A stretch of 32,975 nt of DNA from an uncultured Oscillospiraceae bacterium (GCA_944385365.1 CALWWW010000062.1:1-32975); one strand, 5' to 3'; counted from the first letter of the stretch, positions 12,673 to 21,424 are shown. The notes: generated by a model not told the origin, from the sequence alone. Numbers and translations: made by a program.

Positions 12673-12909
12673 ATGATTATTTTTAAATGGTATGATGTTA
12701 AAGGAAAAGAGAATGAAAAAAAAGAAACGGATTTTGAAGTAAAAAATGAATATACCCTTAGTTTAATAACTTCTATTACAGCATATATGGAAAATATAGG
12801 TACAGTTATTAGTTCTAATTCAGATTTAGATGATACTGAAAAAATGCGTATAAAAACTGCAATGAGAGCAGCTTTTGAAGCAGGTATCAAAAATACTTTT
12901 GAGGAGTGA
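12673..12909 (+). CDS. Hypothetical protein
   Basis: 78 codons; GGAGG lies 7-8 nt before the ATG. Acidic, with an N-terminal beta-type stretch (MIIFKWYDVKGKENEKKETD) and a C-terminal helix (RIKTAMRAAFEAGIKNTFEE). Not recognised. It is in the same orientation as, and tightly spaced with, its neighbours. Confidence 0.6.
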   Translation: MIIFKWYDVKGKENEKKETDFEVKNEYTLSLITSITAYMENIGTVISSNSDLDDTEKMRIKTAMRAAFEAGIKNTFEE

Positions 12910-12915
12910 TAAGAA

Positions 12916-13242
12916 ATGAGATTAGAAGATGCAACAAAAGAAGAGCTTATATGTTTTATTGAAGAAAATAGTTTCATATTGGAACATGCATTGAAAAATT
13001 TTGAATCAACTATAGTATTTTATAGGCTACAAAAAAGATTAGAAGAAAGAAATATAGTATTTAAACAGTATTCAAAAGCTCTTAATGAATATGTTGATTT
13101 CTTAGAGCCTTATGACAATATTAATGATATGCCAAAAGAAATTTTTGAAAAAGGTCTTGAATTAGAAAGAAAAATGAAGGCTTTAGAAAAAAAAATGCGT
13201 AAAGTAGAAAAAAAGTATGAAAATCTTAGGAGTAAAAAATGA
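12916..13242 (+). CDS. Coiled-coil hypothetical protein
   Basis: 108 codons; GGAG lies about 9 nt before the ATG. It is almost wholly helical, and the C-terminal third (LERKMKALEKKMRKVEKKYE) is a basic coiled coil. Its stop overlaps the next ATG (ATGA). Not recognised. Confidence 0.6.
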   Translation: MRLEDATKEELICFIEENSFILEHALKNFESTIVFYRLQKRLEERNIVFKQYSKALNEYVDFLEPYDNINDMPKEIFEKGLELERKMKALEKKMRKVEKKYENLRSKK

Positions 13243-13592
13243 GCCTTAAAGATACGGTTTTAAAATATACACAGGAAAACAATATAAAAAAAGAATATTC
13301 CCAAAATGAAAAAATAAGGCTGATTGAAAAGGAACTTGAAAAGTTTAACGATGATTTTTGGGAAGAACAGCTTGCAAAATTAAAAGAATTTGCTACTGAT
13401 GAAAATTCAAATAAATATTGTGAGTTATACATTAAAAGGTTGATTTTAAAAAGAGATTATTATCAAGAAATTTTAAAAGAACCTGGGTTAGTAGATTATA
13501 AAATGCAAGAATTAAAAGGAAAATTAAATAAAATATCAGCAGAAATGAAGAAATTGAAGGTTAACGATTTTAATTTACAACAGAGATTGTAG
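13239..13592 (+). CDS. Coiled-coil hypothetical protein
   Basis: 117 codons, start coupled to the previous gene. Helical and charged throughout (EKIRLIEKELEKFNDDFWEE). Not recognised. It precedes the late regulator at 13606. Confidence 0.6.
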   Translation: MSLKDTVLKYTQENNIKKEYSQNEKIRLIEKELEKFNDDFWEEQLAKLKEFATDENSNKYCELYIKRLILKRDYYQEILKEPGLVDYKMQELKGKLNKISAEMKKLKVNDFNLQQRL

Positions 13593-13605
13593 GTGGAGGG
13601 TTGTG

Positions 13606-14049
13606 ATGGAAGGTAAATATCCAGATATAATTAAAATGTTAGATATATATAAAAATAAGGATGAATTAATTGATAACATTTATTACAATATTGAAAATAT
13701 AAATATTTTAAAAGCAGGTATCTATGATGTAAAGAGTGTTTGTTGTGATGGTCTTCCTAGAGCTTCTCAAAAACTAGATATATCTGATAAAATTATAAAT
13801 GATAAGTACAACAAACAGATTAAAAAATTTGAAGTAGAACTTGAAGAGATTGAAAAAATCTGTAATATATGTGAAAAGATATTAAAAGGTCTTGAGCCGA
13901 AAGAATTTGATGTAATTAATTTATATTATATAAAATCTTATAAATGGGCTAAAATTGCAAATAAAACATCATATTCTATAAGACAAATAAGACGTATTAG
14001 AGATGGTGCATTAAAAAAAATGAATACAGCATATAAGTTGTATTTCTGA
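13606..14049 (+). CDS. ArpU/DUF1492-like late-gene regulator
   Basis: 147 codons from the ATG at 13606, after GGTGGAGGG (a GTG one codon earlier is too close to it). The C-terminal 55 residues (GLEPKEFDVINLYYIKSYKW ... IANKTSYSIRQIRRIRDGAL) form a sigma-region-4-like helix-turn-helix, as in phage regulators of the ArpU/RinA/DUF1492 group. The N-terminal half is helical. It is the last early gene and stands just before two terminators, a possible promoter and the packaging genes, the usual place of the activator of the late operon. Confidence 0.72.
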   Translation: MEGKYPDIIKMLDIYKNKDELIDNIYYNIENINILKAGIYDVKSVCCDGLPRASQKLDISDKIINDKYNKQIKKFEVELEEIEKICNICEKILKGLEPKEFDVINLYYIKSYKWAKIANKTSYSIRQIRRIRDGALKKMNTAYKLYF

Positions 14050-14054
14050 AAATG

Positions 14055-14077
14055 GGACATAAACATGTCCTTTTTTT
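14055..14077 (+). terminator. Terminator of the early operon
   Basis: Stem GGACAT (14055-14060) / ATGTCC (14065-14070), AAAC loop, seven T. Confidence 0.85.
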
Positions 14078-14085
14078 ATGGAAAA

Positions 14086-14144
14086 TATGTGGTAATATAG
14101 TATTATGAATTTTTAGACCAATGTGAAAACACTGGTCTTTTTTT
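14086..14144 (+). promoter_or_regulatory. Candidate late promoter followed by a second terminator
   Basis: Between two terminators lies TGTGGTAATATAGTATTATG (from about 14088), with a TAATAT -10-like box and no clear -35, as expected of an activator-dependent promoter. The following hairpin AGACCA..GTG / CACTGGTCT (14115-14138) with seven T would end the new transcript after about 40 nt unless antiterminated. The terminator is certain; the promoter is inferred. Confidence 0.5.
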
Positions 14145-14176
14145 ATGTAAAAAATAGAAGGGAGGGGATGAATAAT

Positions 14177-14733
14177 ATGGGGTAAAGCCTATAACAGAAA
14201 ATTCTGTGATTTTAGATTTTTCAGATTATCTAAAAGAAAGAAATGAAAGAGATTATGTGTTATTTTGGACTGGCATTTATACAGGAAGACGTATATCAGA
14301 TATTTTAAGTCTTAAAGTTAGAGATGTAAAAAATAAAGACCGTATTATCTTCAATGAAAAGAAAACTGGCAAAAGAGCAGATATTATTGTCAATCCTGAA
14401 CTTAAAAAAATATTTTCTGAGTATTGCAAGGGCAAAAGTGATTATGAATTCCTTTTCCCAAACAATCGACATACTCCTAAACCTATTAGCCGTGTAAGGG
14501 TGTGGCAAATTTTAAATGAAGCTGCTGAAAAATTCGATTATGAAGAACCGTTAGGTTGTCATTCGCTTAGAAAAACTTTTGGATATTGGTTATATAAAGA
14601 TGGAAAAGATGTTATGGCAATAAAAGAAATATTAAATCAAAGTGATATATCTGTAACCAAGAGATATATCGGAGTCGACCAGGAATGCCAAGACAACATG
14701 ATTTGTAAATTGAATTTTAGCAATATTAGCTAA
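14177..14733 (+). pseudogene. XerD-like tyrosine recombinase, frame-disrupted at its start
   Basis: The body (GTG 14206 to 14733) is a short single-domain tyrosine recombinase: catalytic Arg in TGRRISDIL, Lys in EKKTGKR, His and Arg in HSLRKTFG, nucleophile in VTKRYIGV. The second His of the family (NHS before VT.RYIG) is Gln here (LNQSDIS). A ribosome site GGGAGGGG lies 9 nt before the ATG at 14177, but that frame stops after two codons (ATG GGG TAA). One extra G in the GGGG run 14179-14182 would give M-G-V-K-P-I-T-E and join the body. It is therefore broken, rescued by a rare -1 slip, started weakly at GTG 14206, or misread. Genes of this type are common before the terminase in clostridial phages. 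Confidence 0.72.
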
Positions 14734-15004
14734 AAAATTTTTTTTAGACCTTTAATTTAATAAATTATGTCCACATTAAAAATTTGCTTTTTAAAAAAAT
14801 AAATATCCTATAAATATATTAAAAAAGTTTCATTTAACAGTTTTATAAGAAACGTTAAATGATATAGTTTTTTATTAAATGCCTTTAAAGACTTGATTTT
14901 AAAGGCTTTGTTAATACTTTTGTGCAACTTTTCAAAGTTTGTTTAATAACTCAAATTTTTATAGCACTTTCAGCAAAAAGTGCCAGAAAAAAGGAGGTGC
15001 TATT
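14734..15004 (+). other. Non-coding region before the packaging genes
   Basis: AT-rich and without a supported ORF. It holds CATTTAAC / GTTAAATG (about 14831-14860), a perfect 9-bp hairpin GCCTTTAAA (14881-14889) / TTTAAAGGC (14898-14906) followed by TTTG, and GCACTTT / AAAGTGC (about 14963-14982) just before the AAGGAGG of the next gene. It may hold a late promoter or part of the packaging site. Confidence 0.5.
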
Positions 15005-15496
15005 ATGGCAAAAAGTTCAGAACAAATTGTTATGGATAATCTTGAAAACATTGAAAACTGGGCAAGTATTGGACTTTCTCAAAAAGAAATTGCAGAGAGG
15101 TTAAATATAGGATATTCAACTTTTAGAGAACTAAAAAGCACAAATCTGGCACTATCGGCACTCTTTCCGAACAGTGCCAGGTTAAAGAGATTTCCCAATG
15201 AAAAGATTAAAAAAGTTGAGAAGGCTTTGTATGAAAGGGCAATAGGTTATGAATATGAGCAAGAGGAACATATCAAAGTTAAAGAGAGTGGATATGATGA
15301 GAGAGGAAAGAAGTGGGAAAAGGAAAGTATAAAAACAGTATCTAAAAAGGTTTTTGTTCCACCTGATGTAGCTGCAGCTAAATTTTATTTAATAAACAGA
15401 GACAGACGAAACTGGAAAGACAATCCTCATAAAGTGGAGAATGATAAGCAAATACTTCATTTAAGGAAAAAGGAAGTAGAGGCGAAAGAGTGGTGA
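15005..15496 (+). CDS. Small-terminase-like helix-turn-helix protein
   Basis: 163 codons from the ATG at 15005, after AAGGAGGTG; longer upstream readings have no ribosome site. Residues about 15-45 (NWASIGLSQKEIAERLNIGY then STFRELK) are a helix-turn-helix. The second half has ALYERAIGYEYEQEE and PPDVAAAKFYLINRDRRNWK, a pattern of phage small-terminase-like proteins. It would bind DNA near the packaging site. Because a second small-terminase candidate lies at 16279, it may instead be an accessory regulator. Confidence 0.68.
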   Translation: MAKSSEQIVMDNLENIENWASIGLSQKEIAERLNIGYSTFRELKSTNLALSALFPNSARLKRFPNEKIKKVEKALYERAIGYEYEQEEHIKVKESGYDERGKKWEKESIKTVSKKVFVPPDVAAAKFYLINRDRRNWKDNPHKVENDKQILHLRKKEVEAKEW

Positions 15497-15500
15497 ATTT

Positions 15501-16199
15501 ATGTGGAGTACAATAAAGCAATTTTACAATAGCCAAGAATGGCAAAAGTGTCGTTTAAATTTAATTGCAGAACGCAGTCCTAAAGGAATAATACATTGTG
15601 AATACTGTGGAAAGATTATTGTGTCTTCGGGAGATGCGGAGATTGACCATATCAAAGAACTCACGCTTGATAATGTAAATGATTACAATATATCTTTAAA
15701 TCCGAATAATTTAAAGATAAGTTGCAAGGCTTGCCATAACAAAAAACATAAGCGTTTTGGTAATTCAAAGGAACATAATGTATATATTGTTTATGGACCA
15801 CCTTTAGCTGGTAAGAAAACATATGTAAAAGAGAATATGGAACGAGGAGATATTGTCGTGGATATGGATAGATTATATAATGCCATATCCTTTTTTGATG
15901 CCTATGATAAGCCGGAGGCATTGAAATACAATGTATTTGCTGTAAGAAAAACTTTAATTGATAATATCAAAACTCGCTATGGTAAATGGAATAATGCGTG
16001 GATTATAGGTGGCTATGCAGACACTCACGATAGGACAAGGCTTGCTAATGAATTGGGGGCAGAGCTTGTGCTTATCGATACACCTAAGGATATATGTATC
16101 AAAAGACTTGATACTTGCCTTGACCTTAGGCATTATCAAAAGAGTGAATATAAAATATTTATTGACGAATGGTTTGAAAAATACTCCCCCCCTATTTAA
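15501..16199 (+). CDS. HNH endonuclease fused to a P-loop domain
   Basis: 232 codons. Residues about 10-82 are an HNH nuclease: EYCGK (Cys33, Cys36), EIDHIKEL (Asp49-His50), NPNNLKISCKACHNKKH (Asn70 region, Cys75, Cys78, His79). Residues 93-232 are a P-loop NTPase like small kinases: VYIVYGPPLAGKKT (GPPLAGKKT at 99-107), VVDMDRLY and VLIDTPKDICIKRL. HNH enzymes next to terminases assist DNA packaging in many phages. The fused kinase-like part is less usual and its substrate is unknown; end repair of cut DNA is one possibility. Confidence 0.82.
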   Translation: MWSTIKQFYNSQEWQKCRLNLIAERSPKGIIHCEYCGKIIVSSGDAEIDHIKELTLDNVNDYNISLNPNNLKISCKACHNKKHKRFGNSKEHNVYIVYGPPLAGKKTYVKENMERGDIVVDMDRLYNAISFFDAYDKPEALKYNVFAVRKTLIDNIKTRYGKWNNAWIIGGYADTHDRTRLANELGAELVLIDTPKDICIKRLDTCLDLRHYQKSEYKIFIDEWFEKYSPPI

Positions 16200-16270
16200 T
16201 TTTTTGAGCTATACCCCAAGACCGTAGCCCCGAAGTCAGATTTCACATAAACCGAAAAAATGAAATCGAG
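16186..16270. other. Candidate cohesive-end/packaging region
   Basis: A run of seven C (16186-16192) at the end of the HNH gene in an AT-rich genome is followed by about 80 non-coding bases between the HNH and small terminase genes. cos sites of HNH-encoding phages often lie here. No inverted-repeat nick site can be proved from the sequence alone. Confidence 0.3.
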
Positions 16271-16278
16271 GTGGAAAT

Positions 16279-16629
16279 ATGGAGAAATTTGAAAAAATAC
16301 AAAAAGAATTTGAAAAACTTCAAGAAATATTTGAAGCGTGTGATGAACCACTTAAGAAGGTTATCAATGGACTTTTACAAGAGACAGCTTTTTTGTCTGT
16401 TGAGTTACAGGATATGAGAGAAGTTCTTGAAAGCACAGGAATGATTAAAATACATCCTACTGATTTAACGAGGCAAAAAGCTTTGCCCATTGCGAATGAG
16501 TATAGAAGAACACTTAATATATATTCTTTAAATATTAAAGTCCTTGCATCTATTCTTAAAAATGTTGATGGTGCAGAAGATGATCCTTTTTTAAACTGGA
16601 TGAAGAAGAAAGAAGCAGAAAATGATTAA
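16279..16629 (+). CDS. terS: Terminase small subunit (P27-like)
   Basis: 116 codons; GAGGTGG lies 6-7 nt before the ATG. Helical protein with LLQETAFLSVELQDMREVLE, then HPTDLTRQKALPIANEYRRT and a C-terminal acidic helix, as in small terminase subunits that pair with Terminase_1 large subunits. The stop overlaps the terL start by 8 nt. It recognises the packaging site and hands DNA to TerL. Confidence 0.72.
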   Translation: MEKFEKIQKEFEKLQEIFEACDEPLKKVINGLLQETAFLSVELQDMREVLESTGMIKIHPTDLTRQKALPIANEYRRTLNIYSLNIKVLASILKNVDGAEDDPFLNWMKKKEAEND

Positions 16630-18319
16630 TTATGATTTGAATACTTTGACTATAAATGGAAAGCATTCTTGGTTTTTAGAATACTATGATGAGATTTTAA
16701 AGGGAAATATTGTAGTTGGTCGTGAACTTAGAAAACAACTTGAAAATCTTATTGAAGACCTAAATGACGACAAATACATTTATGATAACTCAGATGCAGA
16801 ACTTAGAATTGAGTTCATTGAAACTTTTGTTAAACACACAAAAAGTCCATTTAATGGTATGCCTTTTACATTGGAACTTTGGGAAAAGGCTGTTCTTGAG
16901 GTGTTTTATTCTTTCAAGTATGTAGAAACTAAACTAAGAAGGTTTAAAAAGCTTGTGTTGTTAATAGGTCGCAAAAATGGCAAAAGTACATTTTGTGCAG
17001 CTATAAGTTTTGCTGAATTTCTTGTGGGTGACAGTGGTAGTGATATTGTATGCAGTAGCAATGATGATGCCCAAGCGAACTTAATTTTTAATGAAATTGC
17101 AAATATGCGTCAGAAATTCGATGCAAAAAGTAAATATACACATAAAAATTTAAAAGGTATATTTAATAAGTTAAATGATAGCACTATTACCAAACTATCA
17201 GAAAAAACTCAAAATAAAGAAGGTCGAAATATTAATGCTGCAATTCTGGATGAAGCACATGAGATGAAAACAAATGTTATTGCAAAGTCAATAGAGCAAT
17301 CACAGTCTACAAAAGACGAGCCTATATTTATTATCATTTCAACAGAGGGATTTGTTGAAGATGGTTATCTCGACAATGAACTTGAATATGGCAGAGCAGT
17401 TTTGAATAGAGAAATAGAAGATGATGAACTTTTAGTATGGTTGTACACTATGGATAGCGAAACTGAAATATACACGGATAGGACAAGTTGGCAAAAGGCA
17501 AATCCTTCACTGGGCAAGATAAAAAAATATTCATATCTTGAAGGACAATTAAGAAAAGCTCAAGTATCGCAGGCAGATAGAATTTTTGTGCTATCTAAGG
17601 ATTTTAATATTAAACAAAATTCAGTCAACACCTGGCTAATGGAACAGTATATCAAAAATAATTTGAAATTTGATATTGAAGATTTTAGGGATTGGATAGC
17701 TCTTGCAGCTACGGACCTTTCGGAGACAACTGACCTTACATCTGCAAGAATATTGTTGCTAAGAAAAGACAACCGACAGAAGTTTTTCTTTCAACAATAC
17801 TTTATTCCGGAAAGCAAAATTGAAGAAGGCAGTAATGAAGATGGTATTGATTATTTTCAGTTGGCAAAAGAAGGATTTATAACCATTTCGCCAGGGAATG
17901 AAGTTGATTATAGTTTGGTTGTTGCTTGGTATTTAAGTTTATATAAAAAATATGGAATACGAATATATAAAGAAGGTCACGACAGGTGGAACGCAAAGTC
18001 ATTCGTAAAAGAGTTAGATGATTATGGCATTGAGAATGAAAAAATCACTCAAGATTATATGAATTTGTCCAATGCAATGAAATCATTGGAGGCTGATTTA
18101 AAATCCGGAAATATTGTTAATTACAATATGAACCCAGTAGATATATTTTGCTTGAAAAATACAGGTTTTGTAGTGGATAAGTTGGGCAGGATAATGCCTA
18201 CAAAGGCATTGAATAAACAGAATAAGCGTATAGACGGTAGTTTAACTATGATTATGTGCTATGTAATGTTAGACAGATATAAGAAAGAGTATATGGATAT
18301 TATTAATTATAAGTGTTAG
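16622..18319 (+). CDS. terL: Terminase large subunit
   Basis: 565 codons. The ATPase has the Walker A-like LLIGRKNGKST (113-123) and Walker B NAAILDEAHEM (205-215). The nuclease half (about 360-560) includes ALAATDLSETTDL (first metal-binding Asp) and a late DG-containing segment. Normal length for the YmfN/Terminase_1 family. It is the motor and nuclease that fill the prohead. The ATG overlaps the end of terS. Confidence 0.93.
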   Translation: MINYDLNTLTINGKHSWFLEYYDEILKGNIVVGRELRKQLENLIEDLNDDKYIYDNSDAELRIEFIETFVKHTKSPFNGMPFTLELWEKAVLEVFYSFKYVETKLRRFKKLVLLIGRKNGKSTFCAAISFAEFLVGDSGSDIVCSSNDDAQANLIFNEIANMRQKFDAKSKYTHKNLKGIFNKLNDSTITKLSEKTQNKEGRNINAAILDEAHEMKTNVIAKSIEQSQSTKDEPIFIIISTEGFVEDGYLDNELEYGRAVLNREIEDDELLVWLYTMDSETEIYTDRTSWQKANPSLGKIKKYSYLEGQLRKAQVSQADRIFVLSKDFNIKQNSVNTWLMEQYIKNNLKFDIEDFRDWIALAATDLSETTDLTSARILLLRKDNRQKFFFQQYFIPESKIEEGSNEDGIDYFQLAKEGFITISPGNEVDYSLVVAWYLSLYKKYGIRIYKEGHDRWNAKSFVKELDDYGIENEKITQDYMNLSNAMKSLEADLKSGNIVNYNMNPVDIFCLKNTGFVVDKLGRIMPTKALNKQNKRIDGSLTMIMCYVMLDRYKKEYMDIINYKC

Positions 18320-18330
18320 GAGGTGAAAAA

Positions 18331-19566
18331 GTGGGACTATTTGATTTTTTAAAACAAAGAAGGCAATCTGAAACAAAAATGCGATATGTTGAGATGATGA
18401 ACGGAGGAATCCCAGTATTCACATCTTTTGGTGATGATATATACGCAAGTGATATTATACAAGGTTGTATACGTTGTATAGCTACATCAATAGGAAAATT
18501 ACAGCCAAAACATATACGTGCGGATAAAGACGGTATGCAGACTATTGTTGGAAGTAGTATTAATAAATTACTCCGTCATAAACCCAATGAATATATGACA
18601 ACTACAGATTTTTTGGAGAAAATTGTATATATAAGGGAAATGCATAAGAATGTATTTATATATCCAACATATCGAACAATAATAAATGAGGGAAAAATTT
18701 CAAGAGAATATACAGGCTTTTATCCATTAAACCCTATGGATGTGGTTTTTGTGGAGGATAATTCAGGAAAGTTATTTGTAGAGTTTACTTTCATTAACGG
18801 TTATAAAACAACAATTCCTTACTCAGATTTGATTCATTGGAGAAAGGATTTTGCAGCAAATGACCTTATGGGTGGAGATGTTAATGGACATGCTAATAAC
18901 AAAAGCCTTTTAACACTTTTAAATACAGATAATACTGCTATTCAAAGTATTGATAAGGCTGTGAAAAGTTCATTTGGAATTAAAGGAATAATTAAAATTA
19001 ATTCTTTTTTGGATGATGATAAACAACAAGCAGCGATTAAAAGTTTTGAGGAAAAAATAGCAAGTGCAGGTAGTGGAATTTTACCACTTGACTTAAAAAG
19101 TGATTTTATACCTGTTAATATAAATCCTAAAGCTGTTGACACAGAAACAATGCAGTTCATCACAGAGAGGATTCTTCATAATTATGGTGTGTCATTACCA
19201 ATTTTCAATGGAGATTTCACAGAGCAACAGTATCAATCCTTCTTTGAAAAGACACTTGAGGGTATGATTATAAGTCTTGGCCGATGTTTTACAAAAACAC
19301 TGTTTACAGACACAGAGCTTTCTCACGGTAATCAGATTGTATTTTATAATCAAAATTTAGAATACACTACGATAGAAAATAAAATAAAATTCGTTGATAT
19401 AGTAAGTAGTAGAGGCACGTTAACAGATAATCAGATACTTGCTATATTCGGTTATCCACCTTTTGAGGGAGGAAATGTGCGTAAACAATCTTTAAATTTT
19501 ATAGATACATCAATAGCAAATGATTACCAGATGAAAAACGCAAGTAGTGGGAAGGAGGTGAATTAA
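18331..19566 (+). CDS. Portal protein, HK97 type
   Basis: 411 codons from the GTG at 18331, about 6 nt after AGGAGGTG; the longer reading begins inside terL and includes the ribosome site. It has GLFDFLKQR at the start, IIQGCIRCIATSIGKLQPKH (typical of the family's N-terminal half), LIHWRKDF, YGVSLPIFNGDFTEQQYQSF and GNVRKQSLNF at the end. It forms the dodecameric DNA port of the head. Gene order terL-portal-protease-capsid is canonical. Confidence 0.92.
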   Translation: MGLFDFLKQRRQSETKMRYVEMMNGGIPVFTSFGDDIYASDIIQGCIRCIATSIGKLQPKHIRADKDGMQTIVGSSINKLLRHKPNEYMTTTDFLEKIVYIREMHKNVFIYPTYRTIINEGKISREYTGFYPLNPMDVVFVEDNSGKLFVEFTFINGYKTTIPYSDLIHWRKDFAANDLMGGDVNGHANNKSLLTLLNTDNTAIQSIDKAVKSSFGIKGIIKINSFLDDDKQQAAIKSFEEKIASAGSGILPLDLKSDFIPVNINPKAVDTETMQFITERILHNYGVSLPIFNGDFTEQQYQSFFEKTLEGMIISLGRCFTKTLFTDTELSHGNQIVFYNQNLEYTTIENKIKFVDIVSSRGTLTDNQILAIFGYPPFEGGNVRKQSLNFIDTSIANDYQMKNASSGKEVN

Positions 19567-19567
19567 T

Positions 19568-20158
19568 ATGAAAATGGAAGAAAACAAAGAACTTAGATAT
19601 ATGGAGTTTAGAGCATTGGAAAGTCCTGAAGAAAATATGATAATTGAAGGCTATGCCATTGTTTTTGATATTCCACAAACACATAGCTTTGGTAAATATA
19701 AATTTACTGAAGTCATAAAGCGAAATGCTCTTGACTTTACAAATATGAAAGATATTGTGCTTAGGTATAATCATAATGATACAGTTTGTGTATTGGCAAG
19801 GACTAAAAATAACAGTCTTGAATTGACAGTAGATGATACTGGTCTCAAAATTAAAGCAACGCTTCTTGATACTCAAAGTAATAGGGACATATATAAATCT
19901 ATCAAAGCAGGATTAATAGACAGTATGTCTTTTGCTTTCTCTGTTGCACCAAACGGAGATATTTGGAAACATGGAGAGAATGAAACATACAGAACTGTAA
20001 CTAATATTGAAAAGATATTTGATGTTTCTGTTGTAGACACACCATTCTATGAAGACACATCAGTATATGCAAGAAAATTTGATGAGCATTTCAAAAGTGA
20101 AAAACAAAAAGAGTTTGAGTTTAGAAAAAGAAAATTTTTAATTGAGCATAGCATTTAA
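19568..20158 (+). CDS. Prohead protease, HK97 family (U35)
   Basis: 196 codons; AAGGAGGTG lies 7 nt before the ATG. EGYAIVFD and VLRYNHNDTV supply the catalytic His (His69), IKAGLIDSMSFAFSV the Ser (119-121), and VSVVDTPFYEDTSVYAR the conserved end of the fold. It cleaves the capsid N-terminal scaffold during maturation. The final codons form the left arm of a terminator-like hairpin (20145). Confidence 0.92.
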   Translation: MKMEENKELRYMEFRALESPEENMIIEGYAIVFDIPQTHSFGKYKFTEVIKRNALDFTNMKDIVLRYNHNDTVCVLARTKNNSLELTVDDTGLKIKATLLDTQSNRDIYKSIKAGLIDSMSFAFSVAPNGDIWKHGENETYRTVTNIEKIFDVSVVDTPFYEDTSVYARKFDEHFKSEKQKEFEFRKRKFLIEHSI

Positions 20159-20183
20159 GTATTTAAAATGTTGTGCTTTTTTT
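20145..20183 (+). terminator. Terminator-like hairpin between protease and capsid genes
   Basis: 12-bp stem AGCATAGCATTT (20145-20156) / AAATGTTGTGCT (20166-20177, two G-T pairs), then T to 20183. It overlaps the protease stop and precedes the highly expressed capsid gene. Confidence 0.7.
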
Positions 20184-20201
20184 ATTGAAAGGAGATAAGA
20201 T

Positions 20202-21410
20202 ATGAATTTACAAGAACTTGTAGAGAAAAGAAAAAATCTTCTCGCTGAGGCTTCAAAGGCTACAACTAATGAGGAACTTGATAAAATTGAAGTCGAAATG
20301 AGAAAACTTAACATTCAGATTGAGGCACTTGAACAGGCACAGGGAAGTGGTGAATTCAACCCTGTTAATACATTTAGAAATTTAGGCAGTTTATCTGATG
20401 ATAATAGTGATAATGAAGATATTTATTCATCTATGGAATATCGAAAAGCTTTTAAAGATTATATGCTTAAAGGGACTCCAATCCCTGAAAAATTTGTTAC
20501 AAAAAGAGAAGCTGGAATTACACTTGCAGAGGATATTGGTGCTGTAATTCCAACAACAATTATGAATAAAATTATTGAGGATATGAGTGTTGCAGGTAAA
20601 ATCCTTTCAAGAGTAACACAAACAGCATATCAAGGTGGTGTTCAAATCCCTATTTCAGAATTAGACATTACTGCTACTTGGATAGGTGATGGAGAAGTAT
20701 CTGAAGAACAAAAGGCTAAGATGGACGCAAAAATCTCATTCACATATCATACATTAGAAGCTCGTGTATCTATTGGACTTTTGGCACAAACAGTATCTTT
20801 ACCAATGTTTGAGGCTACTATGGTGAAACAACTTAAAAAAGCTATGGTGAAGGCTATTGAATCAGCTATAATCTCCGGTACAGGTACTGGACAACCTAAA
20901 GGTATTACAAAATATGATGACCTTCCAGCGGAGCAGGTTATTGAAATGGATGAAAATACAATAGGAACTGTTAAAGCATGGGCGACTGTAGAAGCAGCAA
21001 TTCCAGAAGAATATGAAGATGATGTTATATATATTATGGCAAAATCCACTTGGGAAGCGTATTTAAACGGAATGACAGATACAACAGGTCAAAGAATTGG
21101 TCTCGGTAAAATAAATGAGAAAGGACAGAAGATATTAAATGGTAGAGAAGTTCTTGTTGTAAACAAACTTCCGTCATTTGTTAAAGCTACAGCAGGAGAT
21201 ATTTTTGCTATAGTATGTGACCTTTCACAGTATATGTTAAATTCAAACCTTGCTATGTACTATAAAAAATATTTTGATGACAAAGAAAATAAGTGGGTTC
21301 ATAAATCATTAATGATAGCTGACGGACAAATGGCTTTGGGTAAAAATTCATCTGGTACATATGTAGGTGCAAAAGGATTGATATATATCAAGAAAAAAGA
21401 TGTTGCCTAA
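20202..21410 (+). CDS. Major capsid protein, HK97 fold
   Basis: 402 codons; AAAGGAG lies 8-9 nt before the ATG. Residues 1-100 are a coiled-coil delta domain (LQELVEKRKNLLAEASKATT) likely removed by the upstream protease. The mature part begins near residue 105 (REAGITLAEDIGAVIPTTIM) and shows family features: LSRVTQTAYQGGVQIPISEL, ISFTYHTLEARVSIGLLAQT, AIISGTGTGQPKGI. It is the shell subunit. Confidence 0.93.
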   Translation: MNLQELVEKRKNLLAEASKATTNEELDKIEVEMRKLNIQIEALEQAQGSGEFNPVNTFRNLGSLSDDNSDNEDIYSSMEYRKAFKDYMLKGTPIPEKFVTKREAGITLAEDIGAVIPTTIMNKIIEDMSVAGKILSRVTQTAYQGGVQIPISELDITATWIGDGEVSEEQKAKMDAKISFTYHTLEARVSIGLLAQTVSLPMFEATMVKQLKKAMVKAIESAIISGTGTGQPKGITKYDDLPAEQVIEMDENTIGTVKAWATVEAAIPEEYEDDVIYIMAKSTWEAYLNGMTDTTGQRIGLGKINEKGQKILNGREVLVVNKLPSFVKATAGDIFAIVCDLSQYMLNSNLAMYYKKYFDDKENKWVHKSLMIADGQMALGKNSSGTYVGAKGLIYIKKKDVA

Positions 21411-21424
21411 AGAAGGTGTAAATA

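Noticed and set aside
12291-12977. Leftward 228-codon ORF over the YopX gene and its neighbours
   Set aside because: Ser/Ile/Phe-rich antisense reading across three well-supported rightward genes, without a start signal.
14177-14733. Conventional phage integrase with attP
   Set aside because: The protein is a short XerD-like enzyme in the late region, frame-disrupted and lacking a catalytic His. No attP-like arm sites or core are seen beside it, and plasmid functions are encoded.
14206-14733. Clean recombinase start at GTG 14206
   Set aside because: No ribosome site precedes it and the family N-terminus (GVKPIT) lies upstream in the same frame, linked to a good site only if one G is added.
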